DNA of 64,000 nucleotides from the NCBI RefSeq assembly GCF_006716465.1, contig NZ_VFPB01000001.1:78483-142482 (forward strand), in the 5' to 3' direction. Positions 17,190 to 26,204 of the stretch are shown in pieces (the stretch's first letter is position 1; each line of letters opens with the position of its first letter). Under the pieces are notes generated by a model. It had not been told where the DNA came from and did not search any database. It saw only the letters and a program-made list of their open reading frames with translations. A program made the position numbers and the translations under genes. This DNA comes from Pseudoxanthomonas sp. 3HH-4. Its GTDB lineage: Bacteria > Pseudomonadota > Gammaproteobacteria > Xanthomonadales > Xanthomonadaceae.

Positions 17190-18019
17190 CCGCCCGCTGC
17201 ACGTACGTAGAAGCGCTTCGCGCCGCCTTCGCCCGCGCGCTCCTCAACCGTGAAATGGCGCGGATGCGCCTTCATCAGGTCGCTGAGCTTCTTGTGTCCG
17301 TACAGGCGGGTGTCGAAGTCCGGACGTACCTTGCTGAGGTAGCTGCCGACGCTGCCGAGGAAGGCCCAGCCCTGGTCGTCGCTGGCTTCTTCGATGGCCT
17401 GGCGGATCAGGCGCAGCGGCAGTGATTCCGGCTTGACGACGTCGGCTACCGGCGACGAGGTCGGCTCGGCCTGCGGCACCGGCTTCTTCGCGGCTGGCCT
17501 GGCGGCCTTCTTAGCGGGCTTGGCCGGTGGCGGCGGTGGTGCGGGCACTTCACTGCGCAGCACCTCGACATAGATGAACTTGTCGCAGGCCTGCACGAAC
17601 GCATCCGGTGTCTTGCGTTCGCCGAAGCCGTACACGGTCAGGCCTTCTTCGCGCAGTCGTTGCGCCAAGCGGGTGAAGTCGCTGTCACTGGAGACCAGGC
17701 ACACGCCATCGAAGCGTCGCGTGTACATCAGGTCCATCGCGTCGATGATCAGCGAACTGTCGGTGGCGTTCTTGCCGCTGGTGTAGGCGAACTGCTGGAC
17801 CGGATTTATCGAGTGCTTCAGCAGCGCCTGCTTCCACTGGGTCATGCGCGTGCTGGTGAAGTCGCCGTAGATGCGCTTCACGCTGGCGACGCCGTACTTG
17901 GCCACTTCCGCGAGCAGCCCTTCGATGACCGAAGGCTGGGCGTTGTCGGCATCGATCAGCACCGCCAGCCGCGGCTGCTCTTCGTCGTTCTCTGACCGGG
18001 CGACCGGGCGGGATTTCAT
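17186..18019 (-). CDS. NYN-domain ribonuclease-like protein with OST-HTH/LOTUS domain
   Basis: 277 aa. The NYN/PIN-like domain (about residues 16-150) carries conserved acidic motifs AVLIDADNAQ, TDSSLIIDAMDLMY and CLVSSDSDF, which place Mg2+ for RNA cleavage. A Pro/Ala/Lys-rich linker (about 163-200) joins a C-terminal OST-HTH/LOTUS domain (about 205-272: YLSKVRPDFDTRLYGHKKLS), an RNA-binding module. This architecture is like bacterial MARF1/LabA-type proteins. ATG 18019 is preferred over upstream codons. The RNA target is not known. Confidence 0.9.
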   Translation of the reverse strand: MKSRPVARSENDEEQPRLAVLIDADNAQPSVIEGLLAEVAKYGVASVKRIYGDFTSTRMTQWKQALLKHSINPVQQFAYTSGKNATDSSLIIDAMDLMYTRRFDGVCLVSSDSDFTRLAQRLREEGLTVYGFGERKTPDAFVQACDKFIYVEVLRSEVPAPPPPPAKPAKKAARPAAKKPVPQAEPTSSPVADVVKPESLPLRLIRQAIEEASDDQGWAFLGSVGSYLSKVRPDFDTRLYGHKKLSDLMKAHPRHFTVEERAGEGGAKRFYVRAAGG

Positions 18020-18073
18020 ACGGGGCGATTCCTGTGCGGGATGAGGCGCATTGTGCACCACGTGTGCACGGCA

Positions 18074-18105
18074 TGACCGGCGTCACTTGACGCTGCGCTG
18101 CATGC
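18074..18105 (+). promoter_or_regulatory. Conserved upstream element of the first TldD gene
   Basis: TGACCGGCGTCAC is followed by TTGACGCTGCGCTGCATGC (from 18087). A near-identical TTGACGCTGTCTGCATGC occurs upstream of the second TldD gene at 19999-20016, so TTGACG is a probable shared -35. Confidence 0.5.
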
Positions 18106-18143
18106 CGACGACAGTCCGGGGGCTTTCGCTTCCGGACCCCGAC

Positions 18144-19772
18144 ATGCAACGACGCGACTTCCTCGCCTTGGGCGGACTGACCTTCGCCGGACTGGCCCTG
18201 CCCGGCACGCGCGTGATCGCCGCGGAGGCGTTGCTGGAACCCGGTGACGCCGCGAAGAAGAAGCGCCTGGCCGATACCGCGCTGGCGGCCGCAACGGCAG
18301 CAGGCGCGAGCTATTGCGATGTCCGTATCGGCCGCTACCTGCGACAGTCGCTGATCACCCGCGAGGACAAGGTGCAGAACGTGGTGAACACCGAATCCTC
18401 CGGCGTCGGCGTGCGCGTGATTGCGCAGGGCGCATGGGGTTTCGCGGCGACCCACGACCAGACGCCCGATGGCGTGGCGGCCGCGGCACGACAGGCGGTC
18501 GCCATCGCCCGCGCCAATGCGCGCATCCAGGGCAAGCCGGTGCAGCTGGCCCCGCTGAAGGGTGTCGGCGAGGTCGCCTGGCGCACGCCCATCGTGAAGA
18601 ACGCCATGGCGGTGCCGGTGAAAGAGAAAGTGGACCTGCTGCTGGGCGCCAACGCCACCGCACTCGCCGCAGGCGCCAGTTTCGCGGCATCGCGCATGTT
18701 CGTGATCAACGAGCAGAAATACTTCGCCAGCACCGACGGGTCGTACATCGACCAGGACGTGCACCGCATCTGGGTGCCCTTCACCGTCACGGTGGTGGAC
18801 AAGGTCAGTGGCAAATTCAAGACCCGCGACGGCCTGTCCGCGCCGATGGGCATGGGCTACGAGTATCTGGATGCCAACGCCGCCGACAAGTTCGCGCTGC
18901 CGGGCGGCGTTGTGGCCTACGGCGCCTCGTATGACCTGCGCGAGGATATCGTGGCGGCGGCGAAGCAGGCGCGCGCCAAGCTGACTGCGCCGTCGGTGAA
19001 GCCGGGCAAGTACGACCTGGTGCTGGACCCGTCCAACCTGTTCCTGACCATCCACGAGAACGTCGGCCACCCACTGGAACTGGACCGCGTGCTGGGCTAC
19101 GAGGCCAACTACGCCGGTACCAGCTTCGCCACGCTGGACAAGCGCGAACAGAAGTTCCAGTGGGGCAGCCCGATCGTCAACTTCACCGCCGACAAGACCG
19201 AACCGCGCAGCCTGGGCGCGGTCGGCTACGACGACGAAGGCGTGAAGACGCGACGCTGGGACCTGGTGAAGGACGGCGTGCTGGTGAACTACCAGGCGAC
19301 CCGCGATGAAGTGCACATCCTCGGCGAGGACGCCTCGCACGGCTGCAGCTACGCCGATTCGTGGAGCAGCGTGCAGTTCCAGCGCATGGCCAATGTGTCG
19401 CTGGCGCCGGGCAAGACGCCGCTGATGGTGGCGGAGATGGTGAAGGATGTGGAGAGCGGCCTCTACATCCATGGACGCGGGTCGTATTCGATCGACCAGC
19501 AACGCTACAACGCGCAGTTTGGCGGTCAGCTCTATTTCGAGATCAAGAACGGGCAGGTCACACGGCAGGTGGAGGACGCGGCCTACCAGATCCGCACGCC
19601 CGAATTCTGGAATGCGTGCACGGCGATCTGCGATGCGCGCGACTTCCGCCTCGGCGGTTCGTTCTTCGACGGCAAGGGACAACCCAGTCAGGTGTCGGCG
19701 GTCTCGCACGGCTCGGCGACCACGCGCTTCAACGGCATCAACATCATCAACACCGCGCGCAGCCTGGGTTGA
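18144..19772 (+). CDS. TldD-family metallopeptidase with Tat signal (paralogue 1)
   Basis: 542 aa. Begins MQRRDFLALGGLTFAGLALP, a twin-arginine signal with processing near residue 27, so the folded protein should go to the periplasm. The zinc site is HENVGHPLEL at about residues 304-309 (TldD pattern HExxxH); GRYLRQSLITREDKVQNVV and VSAVSHGSATTRFNG are also characteristic. E. coli TldD works with TldE (PmbA) to degrade unstructured peptides and mature microcin B17. ATG 18144 is fixed by the signal. A close paralogue and a TldE gene follow, giving a TldD-TldD-TldE set. Substrate unknown. Confidence 0.93.
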   Translation: MQRRDFLALGGLTFAGLALPGTRVIAAEALLEPGDAAKKKRLADTALAAATAAGASYCDVRIGRYLRQSLITREDKVQNVVNTESSGVGVRVIAQGAWGFAATHDQTPDGVAAAARQAVAIARANARIQGKPVQLAPLKGVGEVAWRTPIVKNAMAVPVKEKVDLLLGANATALAAGASFAASRMFVINEQKYFASTDGSYIDQDVHRIWVPFTVTVVDKVSGKFKTRDGLSAPMGMGYEYLDANAADKFALPGGVVAYGASYDLREDIVAAAKQARAKLTAPSVKPGKYDLVLDPSNLFLTIHENVGHPLELDRVLGYEANYAGTSFATLDKREQKFQWGSPIVNFTADKTEPRSLGAVGYDDEGVKTRRWDLVKDGVLVNYQATRDEVHILGEDASHGCSYADSWSSVQFQRMANVSLAPGKTPLMVAEMVKDVESGLYIHGRGSYSIDQQRYNAQFGGQLYFEIKNGQVTRQVEDAAYQIRTPEFWNACTAICDARDFRLGGSFFDGKGQPSQVSAVSHGSATTRFNGINIINTARSLG

Positions 19773-19814
19773 GCCCTCGGCCGCAATCCCGGAGCGCGCG
19801 CAGGTAGCACTTCC

Positions 19815-19913
19815 ATCGTCATCCCAGCGCGCGCTGGGATCCACTTTGCTCTTCACGCCGTATCCGACAGAGAGTCAAAAGCCAATGGATCCCAGCGTGC
19901 GCTGGGATGACGG
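19815..19913. repeat. Inverted repeat pair, family E
   Basis: TCGTCATCCCAGCGCGCGCTGGGATCCA (positions about 19816-19843; key core ATCCCAGCG...CGCTGGGAT) recurs inverted at about 19886-19913. Each arm is itself a hairpin. It lies between the two TldD genes, 42 bp after the first stop codon. Confidence 0.8.
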
Positions 19914-20119
19914 TAAGGACCCCTACCCTGGGGCGCGCTGCCTTGTATCTTCCTGCGCCGTCGAGTCCGACGAAGGTCGCATCTATGCCGAAAGTCATTT
20001 GACGCTGTCTGCATGCGGAGGCAAGAATCGGGGACGACCTGCGCGGGGATGGCGCGGGCCACAACGCGTCCGTCGCAGTCCCCGCCTGCCCGTGCAGGCC
20101 CAACCGGTGGAGAACAGCC
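19914..20119 (+). promoter_or_regulatory. Leader and probable promoter of the second TldD gene
   Basis: TTGACG (19999-20004) and AAGAAT (20023-20028) are 18 bp apart. The -35 region matches the one upstream of the first TldD gene for about 18 bases, which indicates that the duplication included the promoter. Nothing else was recognised in this 206-bp stretch. Confidence 0.45.
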
Positions 20120-21754
20120 TTGCAACGTCGTGACTTTCTGGCCCTGACCGGCCTCAGCGTAGGCGGCCTGATGGTGCCGTCCTTTTTCGGCAAGGCGATC
20201 GCCGCCGAACAACTGCAGTCCACTCTGGACGTGGCCTTCAAGAAGCGCCTTGCCGATGCGGCACTGGCTGCGGCCAAGCAGGCCGGCGCGACCTACTGCG
20301 ACGTGCGCATCGGCCGCTACCTGCGCCAGTTCGTGATCACGCGCGAGGACAAGGTGCAGAACGTGGTGAACACCGAGTCCACCGGTGCCGGCATCCGCGT
20401 GATTGCCAACGGCGCCTGGGGCTTCGCTGCCACCAACACGCTGACCGCCGAGGGCGTGGCCGCTGCCGCGCGCCAGGCGGCCGCCATCGCCAAGGCCAAC
20501 AGCAAGACCCAGACCGCGCCAGTGCAGTTGGCCAAGGCGCCGGGCTTCGGCGAGGTCGCGTGGAAAACCCCGATCAAGAAGAACGCCATGGAGGTGCCGA
20601 TCAAGGACAAGGTCGACCTGCTGCTGGGCGTCAACGCCGCCGCGATCAACGCCGGCGCGGACTTCGTCAACTCGATGATGTTCCTGGTCAACGAGCAGAA
20701 GTATTTCGCCAGCACCGACGGCTCGTACATCGACCAGGACGTGCACCGCATCTGGGTACCGATGACCGTGACCGCCATCGACAAGGCCAGCGGCAAGTTC
20801 CGCACCCGCGATGGCCTGTCCTCGCCGATGGGGCTGGGCTACGAGTACCTGGACGGCGACGCGTCGCAGAAGTACGCCACGCCTAACGGCGTCATCAACT
20901 ACGGCTTGTCGTACGACATGAAGGAGGATGCCATCGCCTCGGCCAAGCAGGCGCGCGCCAAGCTGACCGCGCCGTCGGTGAAGCCGGGCAAGTACGACCT
21001 GGTGCTGGACCCGTCGCACACCTGGCTGACCATCCACGAATCCGTCGGCCATCCGCTGGAACTGGATCGCGTGCTGGGCTACGAGGCCAACTACGCCGGT
21101 ACCAGCTTCGCCACGCTGGACAAGCGCGAGCAGCGCTTCCAGTACGGCAGCGAGCTGGTCAACCTGTTCGCCGACAAGACCCAGCCCGGCAGCCTTGGCG
21201 CGGTCGGCTACGACGATGAAGGCGTCAAGACCAAGCGCTGGGACCTGGTGAGCGCCGGCAAGCTGGTCGACTACCAGACCATCCGCGACCAGGCCCACAT
21301 CCTGGGCAAGACCGAATCCGACGGCTGCTGCTACGCCGACTCGTGGAGCAGCGTGCAGTTCCAGCGCATGGCCAACGTCTCGCTGGCGGCAGGCAAGCAG
21401 AAGCTCTCGGTCGCCGACATGGTCAAGGATGTCGAGAACGGCATCTACATCATCGGCGACGGTTCGTTCTCCATCGACCAGCAGCGCTACAACGCGCAGT
21501 TCGGCGGCCAGCTGTTCTACGAGATCAAGAACGGCAAGATCACCCAGCAGATCGAGGACGTGGCCTACCAGATCCGCACGCCGGAATTCTGGAACGCCTG
21601 TGCGGCCGTCTGCGACGAAAGCGACTACCGCCTGGGCGGTTCGTTCTTCGACGGCAAGGGCCAGCCCGGCCAGGTGTCCGCGGTCTCGCACGGTTCGTCC
21701 ACCGCGCGCTTCAACGGCATCAACGTCATCAACACCGCCCGCTCGCTCGGCTGA
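20120..21754 (+). CDS. TldD-family metallopeptidase with Tat signal (paralogue 2)
   Basis: 544 aa, starting at TTG 20120 (LQRRDFLALTGLSVGGLMVP), which sets the Tat signal exactly as in the upstream paralogue. The zinc motif is HESVGHPLEL at about residues 307-312. Long stretches, such as ASTDGSYIDQDVHRIWVP and LTAPSVKPGKYDLVLDPS, are identical to paralogue 1, so the pair is a clear tandem duplication. Its last residues, INVINTARSLG, match too. Only 27 bp separate it from the TldE gene, so this copy is the likelier coexpressed partner. The rare TTG start may lower expression. Confidence 0.93.
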   Translation: MQRRDFLALTGLSVGGLMVPSFFGKAIAAEQLQSTLDVAFKKRLADAALAAAKQAGATYCDVRIGRYLRQFVITREDKVQNVVNTESTGAGIRVIANGAWGFAATNTLTAEGVAAAARQAAAIAKANSKTQTAPVQLAKAPGFGEVAWKTPIKKNAMEVPIKDKVDLLLGVNAAAINAGADFVNSMMFLVNEQKYFASTDGSYIDQDVHRIWVPMTVTAIDKASGKFRTRDGLSSPMGLGYEYLDGDASQKYATPNGVINYGLSYDMKEDAIASAKQARAKLTAPSVKPGKYDLVLDPSHTWLTIHESVGHPLELDRVLGYEANYAGTSFATLDKREQRFQYGSELVNLFADKTQPGSLGAVGYDDEGVKTKRWDLVSAGKLVDYQTIRDQAHILGKTESDGCCYADSWSSVQFQRMANVSLAAGKQKLSVADMVKDVENGIYIIGDGSFSIDQQRYNAQFGGQLFYEIKNGKITQQIEDVAYQIRTPEFWNACAAVCDESDYRLGGSFFDGKGQPGQVSAVSHGSSTARFNGINVINTARSLG

Positions 21755-21781
21755 CCGGCGCTTTAAGGAGATCACCAGAAC

Positions 21782-23116
21782 ATGAGCATCCTCACCGAAG
21801 CGCAGGCCAAGGCCATCCTGGACAAGGTCATCGCGCTGTCCAAGGCCGATGAGTGCACCGCCTCCCTCACCGGCTCGATCGAAGGCAACATCCGCTTCGC
21901 TCTCAACAATGTGTCGACCAGCGGCATCGTCAGCAATGCCGACCTGGCCGTGCAGGTGGCGTTCGGGAAGCGCACCGGCGTGGCGACGATCAACGAGTTC
22001 GACGACGCCTCGCTGGAGCGCGTGGTCCGCCGCGCCGAAGACCTCGCCCGCCTGGCGCCGGAGAACCCCGAGTTCATGCCGGCCGTCGAGAAGCAGACCT
22101 ACAAGGCCTCGCCCACCTTCAGCGAATCCACCGCCGCCATCACGCCGGAGTTCCGCGCGCAGGTGGCCGCCGACTCGATCGGTCCGTGCAAGGCCGAGAA
22201 GCTGATCGCCGCGGGCTTCCTGGAAGACGGCCAGAGCTTCGTCGCCTTCGCCAACAGCAAGGGCAACTTCGGCTACCAGAGAGCCACCGCGTTCAACTAC
22301 ACCTGCACGGTGCGCACCGAGGACGGCCGCGGTTCCGGCTGGGTGGGCCGCAACCTGAAGGACGCGAGTACCTTCAAGGCCGACAGCGACATCCGCACTG
22401 CCATGCGCAAGGCCAGCGAATCGGCCGAAGCCAAGGCGCTGGAACCGGGCAAGTACACGGTCATCCTGGAACCGGCCGCGGCCGCGGGCCTGATCTCCTT
22501 CATGATGAATTTCTTCGACGCGCGCCAGGCCGATGAAGGCCGCAGCTTTCTGTCCAAGAAGGGCGGTGGCAACAAGCTGGGCGAGCAGGTCTACGACCCA
22601 CGCGTGAACATCAGCGCCGACCCGTGGCACCCCGGCGCGGAAGTGATGCCGTGGGACAACGAAGGCCTGCCGCGCGAGAAGATGGCCATCGTCGAGAACG
22701 GCAAGGTGGTCAACCTGGAGTACTCGCGCTTCTGGGCCCAGAAGCAGGGCAAGCGTGCGATCGGCTCGCCCGGCAACCTGCTGGTGGCCGGCGGCACCAA
22801 GTCCACGGCCGAACTGGTCGCCGGCACTCAGAAGGGCATCCTGGTCACGCGCACCTGGTACATCCGCATGGTCGATCCGCAGACCGTGCTGCTGACCGGC
22901 CTGACCCGCGACGGCACGTTCTACATCGAGAACGGGCAGATCAAGCACCCGGTGAAGAACTTCCGCTTCAACGAGTCGCCGGTGATCATGCTCAACAACA
23001 TCGAGGAACTGGGCAAGCCGGTGCGCGTGGCCGGTGACGAGTCCAGCTTCGTGATGATGATCCCGCCGATGAAGCTGCGCGACTTCACCTTCACGTCGCT
23101 GTCGGACGCGGTGTAA
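21782..23116 (+). CDS. TldE/PmbA-family protein
   Basis: 444 aa, preceded by AAGGAG at the right distance from ATG 21782. It has the TldE fold pattern (VSTSGIVSNADLAVQVAFGKR, GKYTVILEPAAAAGLISFMM, GNLLVAGG) and no HExxxH, as expected for the non-catalytic partner of TldD. No signal peptide is visible: it starts MSILTEAQAKAILDKVIALS. Yet both TldD partners carry Tat signals. Either it is exported bound to a TldD or it works in the cytoplasm before export. Confidence 0.92.
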   Translation: MSILTEAQAKAILDKVIALSKADECTASLTGSIEGNIRFALNNVSTSGIVSNADLAVQVAFGKRTGVATINEFDDASLERVVRRAEDLARLAPENPEFMPAVEKQTYKASPTFSESTAAITPEFRAQVAADSIGPCKAEKLIAAGFLEDGQSFVAFANSKGNFGYQRATAFNYTCTVRTEDGRGSGWVGRNLKDASTFKADSDIRTAMRKASESAEAKALEPGKYTVILEPAAAAGLISFMMNFFDARQADEGRSFLSKKGGGNKLGEQVYDPRVNISADPWHPGAEVMPWDNEGLPREKMAIVENGKVVNLEYSRFWAQKQGKRAIGSPGNLLVAGGTKSTAELVAGTQKGILVTRTWYIRMVDPQTVLLTGLTRDGTFYIENGQIKHPVKNFRFNESPVIMLNNIEELGKPVRVAGDESSFVMMIPPMKLRDFTFTSLSDAV

Positions 23117-23123
23117 CGCTTTC

Positions 23124-23243
23124 TCCTTCTCCCCCGGGAGAAGGTGCCCGAAGGGCGGATGAGGGGCGAGCGCAGTCCATGATGCCTGAACCGTCAGGAC
23201 GCCATCGCCCCTCACCCCAAACCCTCTCCCGTCCGGAGAGGGG
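23124..23243. repeat. Inverted pair of REP-like elements, family A
   Basis: The left arm has CTTCTCCCCCGGGAGAAGG and GGATGAGGGGCG. The right arm (about 23203-23243) is inverted, with CGCCCCTCACCCC and CCTCTCCC. It starts 8 bp after the TldE stop codon and separates it from the DUF4159 gene. Confidence 0.8.
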
Positions 23244-23262
23244 CTCTCAGAGACTCCCGGCT

Positions 23263-23976
23263 TTGCTCCACTCCCGGCTAACGCGAGCACAATTCCTTCA
23301 CCTGATGCTCGGCGGCATGGTGACGGCGGCATTGCCCAGGCAAGCACGCGCCCAATCCGGCAGCTATGACTTCTGGTTCACCCGCCTGAAATACGACTCC
23401 GGCGACTGGGACGTGGACGCGCGCATGCCGTCCAACCTCATTACCTCGCTGATCGACTACACCACCCTTCGCGTGGACCCGAAGGAACACGTGCTGGCGC
23501 TGTCCGACCCACGCATGCTGGCGGCACCGTTCTGCTACCTGGCCGGGCACAAGCTGGTGGAGTTCAACCCGGCCGAGCGGCGCAACTTCGAGCGTTACGT
23601 GCGCAACGGCGGCTTCGTCTTCGTGGACGACTGCAACCACGACATCGACGGCCTGTTCGCCAAGTCGTTCGAAGCGCAGATGGCGTCCATCTTCGGCGCG
23701 AAGGCGATGAAGAAGCTGCCGAACACGCATGCGATCTATTCGTCGTTCTTCACGTTCGACGGCCCGCCGGCCACCAGCTTCGAGCTCAACGGCTGGGGCG
23801 ACGACCTGGTGCACGAATACCTGCAAGGCATCGAGATCAACCGCCGTCTCGGCGTGCTCTACAGCAACAAGGACTACGGCTGCGAGTGGGACTACGACTG
23901 GCGCAACAAGCGCTTCCTGGCCGAGGACAACACCAAGTTCGCGGTCAACCTCGTGATCTATGCGCTGACGACATGA
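23263..23976 (+). CDS. DUF4159 domain protein with export signal
   Basis: About 237 aa. The start is uncertain: I chose TTG 23263, which gives LTRAQFLHLMLGGMVTAALP then PRQARA, a signal resembling a decayed Tat leader (one Arg). An in-frame ATG at 23179 lies inside a repeat and is unlikely. DUF4159 features are FWFTRLKYDSGDWDVDARMP, ERYVRNGGFVFVDDCNHD and LYSNKDYGCEWDYDW. The fold is related to class I glutamine-amidotransferase-like domains. It is usually linked to MoxR/DUF58/BatA genes, as here. Its stop overlaps the next start (ATGA). Confidence 0.85.
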   Translation: MLHSRLTRAQFLHLMLGGMVTAALPRQARAQSGSYDFWFTRLKYDSGDWDVDARMPSNLITSLIDYTTLRVDPKEHVLALSDPRMLAAPFCYLAGHKLVEFNPAERRNFERYVRNGGFVFVDDCNHDIDGLFAKSFEAQMASIFGAKAMKKLPNTHAIYSSFFTFDGPPATSFELNGWGDDLVHEYLQGIEINRRLGVLYSNKDYGCEWDYDWRNKRFLAEDNTKFAVNLVIYALTT

Positions 23977-24272
23977 GTAGAGACAACGCCATACCGCTTG
24001 CTTCGCTGGCGCTCTGGGGCGCCTCGCTCGCCTATCTGTGGACGATATCCGGGCAGCCACGCATGGCAGACGGTGGGTTGTCGGGAAGCGAGATGTCTCC
24101 GATCGAGATGGCGATGACACTAGCGGTCCCACTGGCCACGTTCGCCACGATGTTCGTCGCCATGCGGCGCGCGTACTGGAACGGGAGCCGATCCTGGCTA
24201 CTCGCCTGCCTCTTCCTCTGGCCGCTGGCCTATGTCTACACCTTGCTCATCAACCGCACCGACCTGCATTGA
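23973..24272 (+). CDS. Small membrane protein
   Basis: 99 aa with three hydrophobic segments (about residues 10-26, 46-64, 75-94). Between the second and third is the basic loop RRAYWNGSRS. Coupled to the DUF4159 gene by a 4-bp ATGA overlap, so it is part of this operon. No family recognised. Confidence 0.75.
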   Translation: MSRDNAIPLASLALWGASLAYLWTISGQPRMADGGLSGSEMSPIEMAMTLAVPLATFATMFVAMRRAYWNGSRSWLLACLFLWPLAYVYTLLINRTDLH

Positions 24273-24307
24273 GCAGGTACCGGTCATCCTGAAACGACGG
24301 AATTCCC

Positions 24308-25303
24308 ATGAACGCTCCCCTCACCGAATCCGACCTCCAGCAACAGCTCGCCAAGCTCGGCGAACTCCGCACCGCCATCGGCCAGGCCATCGTCGGCCAG
24401 CAGGATGTGGTGGAACAGCTGCTGATCGGCCTGCTGACCGGCGGCCACTGCCTGCTGGAAGGCGTGCCCGGCCTGGGCAAGACGCTGCTGGTGCGTTCGC
24501 TGGGTCAGGCGCTGCACCTGCAGTTCCGCCGCGTGCAGTTCACGCCCGACCTGATGCCCAGCGACATCCTGGGCACCGAGCTGCTGGAAGAAGACCACGG
24601 CACGGGCCATCGTCATTTCCGTTTCCAGCCCGGCCCGATCTTCACCAACCTGCTGCTGGCCGACGAGCTCAACCGCACGCCGCCGAAGACCCAGGCCGCG
24701 CTGCTGGAGGCGATGCAGGAACGCACCGTCAGCTACGCCGGTACCACGCATGAACTGCCCTCCCCGTTCTTCGTGCTGGCCACGCAGAACCCGCTGGAGC
24801 AGGCCGGCACCTACCCGCTGCCGGAAGCCCAGCTGGACCGGTTCCTGCTGCACATCCGCGTGGATTATCCGACCGAGCAGGAAGAACACGACATCCTCGC
24901 GCAGACCACGGGCCGCGCCGGCGGCGACGTGCCGCGGGTGATGGAAGGCGACGCGGTGCTGGCGCTGCAGAAGCATGTGCGCGACGTGCATGTCAGCGAG
25001 GACCTGCTGCGCTGGATCACGAAGCTGGTCCGTGCCAGCCGACCCGGCGACGGCGTGCCGGAGGAAGTCCGCAAGTACGTGCGCTGGGGCGCTGGCCCGC
25101 GCGCCGGACAGTCGCTGGTGCTCGCCGCGAAAGCGCGCGCGCTGCTGCACGGGCGTCTGGCGGCGACGCGCGAGGACATCGTCGCGCTGGCGAAGCCGGT
25201 GATGCGCCACCGCCTGCTGCTGTCGTTCGCCGCCGAAGCCGAACAGGTCAGCGCGGACGACGTGATCGCCGCGCTGCTGCGCGGCGTGCCGCTCGCTGCC
25301 TGA
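24308..25303 (+). CDS. MoxR-family AAA+ ATPase
   Basis: 331 aa. Walker A GVPGLGKTLLVR (about residue 56), Walker B LLLADELNRTPPKTQAALLE (about 117), sensor 1 VLATQNPLEQAGTYPLPEAQ (about 157), and a C-terminal AAA lid. MoxR ATPases act as chaperones for complexes containing von Willebrand factor A proteins. The DUF58 (vWA-like) and BatA-like proteins that follow are the expected partners. Confidence 0.95.
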   Translation: MNAPLTESDLQQQLAKLGELRTAIGQAIVGQQDVVEQLLIGLLTGGHCLLEGVPGLGKTLLVRSLGQALHLQFRRVQFTPDLMPSDILGTELLEEDHGTGHRHFRFQPGPIFTNLLLADELNRTPPKTQAALLEAMQERTVSYAGTTHELPSPFFVLATQNPLEQAGTYPLPEAQLDRFLLHIRVDYPTEQEEHDILAQTTGRAGGDVPRVMEGDAVLALQKHVRDVHVSEDLLRWITKLVRASRPGDGVPEEVRKYVRWGAGPRAGQSLVLAAKARALLHGRLAATREDIVALAKPVMRHRLLLSFAAEAEQVSADDVIAALLRGVPLAA

Positions 25304-25313
25304 TCGACGCACC

Positions 25314-26204
25314 GTGGCGCACGACCTGATCCCCGCCGACGTCCGCAGCCGGTTGAAGGACCTGCGGCTGACCGCACGCCGCGCCATCGGCGCGCAGGGG
25401 ATCGGCGTGCACCACAGCCGCAGCCGCGGCGCCGGCCTGGAGTTCGCGCAGTACCGCGCCTACGAACCGGGTGACGAACTGCGCCAGATAGACTGGAAAC
25501 TGTACGCGCGCTCGGACCGCTTCTTCGTGCGCGAAGCCGAGCGCGAGAGTCCGCTGACGGTGTGGATCGTGCTCGATGCGACCGCCTCGATGACGCAGCG
25601 CGATGGCGAGCGCGGTACGCGCTTCGATGCCGCGCGCCAGCTGGCCGCCTGCATTGCCGAACTCGCGCTGCGCCAGGGCGACCTCTTCGGCCTGCTGGTG
25701 CTGCATGGCGATGGCGTGCGCTTGGTTGCGCCGGGGAACGGTGCGCGCCAGCGCGATCAGCTCCTGCTCGCCTTGCACGGCCTGCGCGCGGGCGGCGCAT
25801 TCCCCGCACAGGAAAAGCTGGGCCCGGTGTTCGAACGCATCGGTGCCGGCCACCTGGTACTGGTGCTGAGCGACTGGTTCGATGACGCCATGCCGGTGCT
25901 GGTGGAACGGCTCGCCGCCGCACGGCGCGAGGTGTTGGCAATCCAGCTGCTGACCGCGGATGAGCGCGACTTCTCCTACACCGGCGGGTATCGCTTCCGC
26001 GATCCGGAAACCGGCGAGGAACTGCTGGGCGATGCCGCCGCGCTGCGCACCGATTACCTGACACGTTTCGCCGAAGCGCAGCGCCTGCTGGATGCGCGGC
26101 TCGACGCCAGCGGCATCCGCCACGAGCGCTACTACACCGACCAGCCGCTGGACCTGCCGCTGCGCCGGCTGTTCGGCGCGCGCGACGCGGCGGAGTACGC
26201 ATGA
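25314..26204 (+). CDS. DUF58 (vWA-like) domain protein
   Basis: 296 aa, GTG start at 25314, 10 bp after the MoxR stop. The DUF58 signature YRAYEPGDELRQIDWKLYAR (about residue 46) is followed by a vWA-like domain with DATASMTQ (about 88), a MIDAS-type DxTxS metal site. No membrane segment is apparent. Likely the substrate or partner of the MoxR ATPase. Its stop overlaps the BatA-like gene start (ATGA). Confidence 0.93.
   Translation: MAHDLIPADVRSRLKDLRLTARRAIGAQGIGVHHSRSRGAGLEFAQYRAYEPGDELRQIDWKLYARSDRFFVREAERESPLTVWIVLDATASMTQRDGERGTRFDAARQLAACIAELALRQGDLFGLLVLHGDGVRLVAPGNGARQRDQLLLALHGLRAGGAFPAQEKLGPVFERIGAGHLVLVLSDWFDDAMPVLVERLAAARREVLAIQLLTADERDFSYTGGYRFRDPETGEELLGDAAALRTDYLTRFAEAQRLLDARLDASGIRHERYYTDQPLDLPLRRLFGARDAAEYA

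Noticed and set aside
19853-23347. A 1164-codon open frame on the minus strand opposite the TldD/TldE genes
   Set aside because: It mirrors the plus-strand codon pattern of high-GC genes, is His/Arg/Gly-rich without any known domain, and lies opposite three clear TldD/TldE genes.
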